DNA from: Desulfobacterales bacterium
GTDB taxonomy: Bacteria; Desulfobacterota; Desulfobacteria; Desulfobacterales; JAQWFD01
Direction of reading: 5' to 3'
Length of the DNA: 49,187 nt
Assembly (NCBI GenBank): GCA_028704555.1
Contig: JAQWFD010000028.1
Coordinates: 1-49,187, forward strand
Part shown: piece by piece, positions 47,875-49,187 of the stretch
Layout of the letters: each line of letters starts with the position of its first letter
Position numbering within the stretch: position 1 is the stretch's first letter
The notes under the pieces: generated by a model
What the model saw: only the letters and a program-made list of their open reading frames with translations
Told to the model about the DNA's origin: nothing
Database searches by the model: none
Made by a program: the position numbers and the translations under genes

Positions 47875-48662
47875 TCGAAAAAATCAATCTTGATCATATT
47901 GCCGTTGTTCTTCAGCAGCCCCGGTTTCCTGAAAATATCGGGGCTGCTGCCCGCGCCATGTGCAACATGGGGCTCCGCCGGCTGATTGTGGTCTGTCCGG
48001 AAAACTGTGACCGGGACCGGATGTTTAAAATGGCAACCCATGAGGCATCGGACATTATCGAGCGGATGCAGATTGCCGATGAATTGAAACAGACGCTGTT
48101 CGATTTTCAGTATGTTGTGGGTACCACCGCCCGGCTGGGCGGCGAACGCAAGGTGGTCTATACGCCGTCAAACCTCGCTCAAAAGCTGATTTCGATTTCA
48201 AAGGAAAATCAGGTCGCGCTGGTGTTCGGGCCTGAAAACAGGGGGTTGAACAACGAGGAAGCCCGAAACTGCCATGTGCTGGTCAATATCCCGACGGCGC
48301 AATTTTCCTCGCTGAACCTGGCGCAGGCGGTCATGGTCATGTGCTATGAGCTGTTTGTGGCCGGCAGTGAAACCGAATCGGCGTTTGTTCCCCGGATGGC
48401 CAACCATTATGAACTGGACGGCATGTATGATCAGCTCAAACAAGTGCTGGTCAACATCAGCTATATCAATGCGGACAATCCGGATTACTGGATGACGAAA
48501 ATACGCCAGTCGCTCAACCGGATTTGTCTGCGGGCCCGAGATGTCAAAATCATCCGCGGCCTTTGCCGTCAGATCAACTGGTATGGAGAAAAATGCTATC
48601 AGGACGGGTTTAAAGCCGGACAATCCCCCGAACCTCAACCTGAAGATGAACGTCTGGCATGA
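47871..48662 (+). CDS. trmJ: tRNA (cytidine/uridine-2'-O-)-methyltransferase TrmJ-type SPOUT enzyme
   Basis: SPOUT-class RNA 2'-O-methyltransferase, 263 residues, of the TrmJ group that modifies position 32 of tRNAs. The three SPOUT motifs are visible: [41 protein letters not shown] and [21 protein letters not shown], which form the trefoil knot binding SAM. A helical C-terminal extension follows, typical of TrmJ rather than TrmL. It starts inside the ndk stop codon. Exact tRNA specificity is inferred from family only. Confidence 0.92.
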   Translation: MIEKINLDHIAVVLQQPRFPENIGAAARAMCNMGLRRLIVVCPENCDRDRMFKMATHEASDIIERMQIADELKQTLFDFQYVVGTTARLGGERKVVYTPSNLAQKLISISKENQVALVFGPENRGLNNEEARNCHVLVNIPTAQFSSLNLAQAVMVMCYELFVAGSETESAFVPRMANHYELDGMYDQLKQVLVNISYINADNPDYWMTKIRQSLNRICLRARDVKIIRGLCRQINWYGEKCYQDGFKAGQSPEPQPEDERLA

Positions 48663-48671
48663 GCATCCGAA

Positions 48672-48971
48672 TCAGGGCCGAAGTTTTTCTTCCACAGATT
48701 TGATTTTTCCCGACAGCCGATTCTCAGCGTCTTTCTGATAGTCCGCTTTGATGGTCATGTAGATGCGGTGGCAGTCGTCACGCATTGCCTGAAAACACAG
48801 GCTGACCACGTTCATCACCTCGTCCCACTCCCCTTCGATGCTGGTTCCCATCGGGCCGAATGTATACGGCAGACCGCTTTGTCTGATAATTCTGACGGCT
48901 TTCGAGACATAAGGGCTCAGATGTTCCCCCTTGTCCACCGGAAACATGGCTAAATCAACAACTACGCTCAT
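48672..48971 (-). CDS. MTH1187/YkoF-type thiamine-binding protein
   Basis: A 99-residue ferredoxin-fold protein of the MTH1187 (UPF0045) family, relatives of which bind thiamine or related ligands in tetramers. Signatures: SVVVDLAMFPVDKGEHLSPYV at the N-terminus, the central SGLPYTFGPMGTSIEGEWDE and IYMTIKADYQK with the usual basic end RLSGKIKSVEEK. GGAG lies 9 bases before the ATG. It converges with trmJ, leaving only 9 bp between stops. Substrate not certain. Confidence 0.9.
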   Translation of the reverse strand: MSVVVDLAMFPVDKGEHLSPYVSKAVRIIRQSGLPYTFGPMGTSIEGEWDEVMNVVSLCFQAMRDDCHRIYMTIKADYQKDAENRLSGKIKSVEEKLRP

Positions 48972-49002
48972 CTGTTTTTTCTCCGTTGCCTGTTTATTCC
49001 CT

Positions 49003-49066
49003 CAAGCCCCGAAGGGGTGCCCCTCAAGGCCGTCAGGCCGATCCTAAAGCGAAGCGATCTTTTTTT
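49003..49066. repeat. Small palindromic repeat cluster, possible relative of the CGCTTGAGG family
   Basis: Contains the short palindromes CCCCGAAGGGG and GGCCGTCAGGCC, and on the minus strand GATCGCTTCGCTTTAGGAT and CTTGAGGGGCAC. These echo, loosely, the elements of the repeats at 13217-13282 and 41103-41348. It lies directly after the stop of the last, partial gene. Confidence 0.4.
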
Positions 49067-49069
49067 TCT

Positions 49070-49187
49070 TCAGTATTTTGAGTCCGCAAATTCCACCCAG
49101 CCGCCGGCTTCGACAAGACAGCGGTCAAATTCAGACAGCTCAAACGGTATCTGCTCTGTCTGGCCACCGGATTTAACAACAAACAGC
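49070..49187 (-). CDS. Partial gene, C-terminal 38 residues, unknown
   Basis: Only the 3' end is in the window. The minus-strand frame ending at TGA 49070-49072 reads LFVVKSGGQTEQIPFELSEF and on to VEAGGWVEFADSKY. It is open to the window edge and has protein-like composition, but no family could be assigned from this short stretch. Confidence 0.5.
   Translation of the reverse strand, partial: LFVVKSGGQTEQIPFELSEFDRCLVEAGGWVEFADSKY

Overview
The window looks like chromosomal DNA of a sulfate-reducing deltaproteobacterium, probably in the Desulfobacterales. This is inferred from gene content: a periplasmic tetraheme cytochrome c3, a giant two-domain acyl-CoA dehydratase activase, a HesB/IscA-like selenoprotein with an in-frame UGA, an FmdE-like protein and a molybdopterin gene set. 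Most genes are housekeeping. No transposase, prophage, CRISPR array, rRNA or tRNA was seen.

Layout. 1-2.4 kb: a PaaI-type thioesterase cut by the window edge, a metallo-beta-lactamase-fold hydrolase, and a decayed intergenic stretch with a GntR-regulator (UTRA) remnant and dispersed repeats. 2.4-7.2 kb: gyrB, dnaN and two RdgC-region genes, all on the minus strand. 7.2-8.1 kb: an AT-rich non-coding divergence zone with DnaA-box-like 9-mers, a long palindrome and tandem 11-mers, the best candidate for the replication origin. 8.1-13.2 kb: an EndoQ-UvrD fusion protein, a small unknown gene, a second cluster of box-like 9-mers, and a lytic transglycosylase.

13.4-24.6 kb: a minus-strand run of UDP-glucose pyrophosphorylase, ilvE, a dapA-like gene, cytochrome c3, tatC-tatA/B, mltA, rmuC, moaC, a divergent moaE and mobA. 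24.9-34.7 kb: a plus-strand run of moaB, a radical SAM gene, prmA, minC-minD-minE and priA. 34.8-49.2 kb: a Dabb protein, UspA, the 1458-residue activase, a DUF255 thioredoxin-domain protein followed by a truncated HAD gene, FmdE-like, a TIGR01777 epimerase, the HesB-like selenoprotein, a macro-domain protein, an FmdB zinc ribbon, ndk-trmJ, an MTH1187-type protein and a partial unknown gene.

The most notable points are: (1) an EndoQ nuclease fused to a UvrD helicase, ending in a likely beta-clamp-binding motif and encoded beside dnaN and the putative origin; (2) a HesB-like selenoprotein that ordinary gene calling would truncate; (3) a family of MITE-like elements, one copy having perfect 24-bp terminal inverted repeats and a 6-bp target duplication; (4) a HAD hydrolase truncated exactly where a repeat block begins. 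Functions are assigned from recognised motifs by eye; no database search was run.
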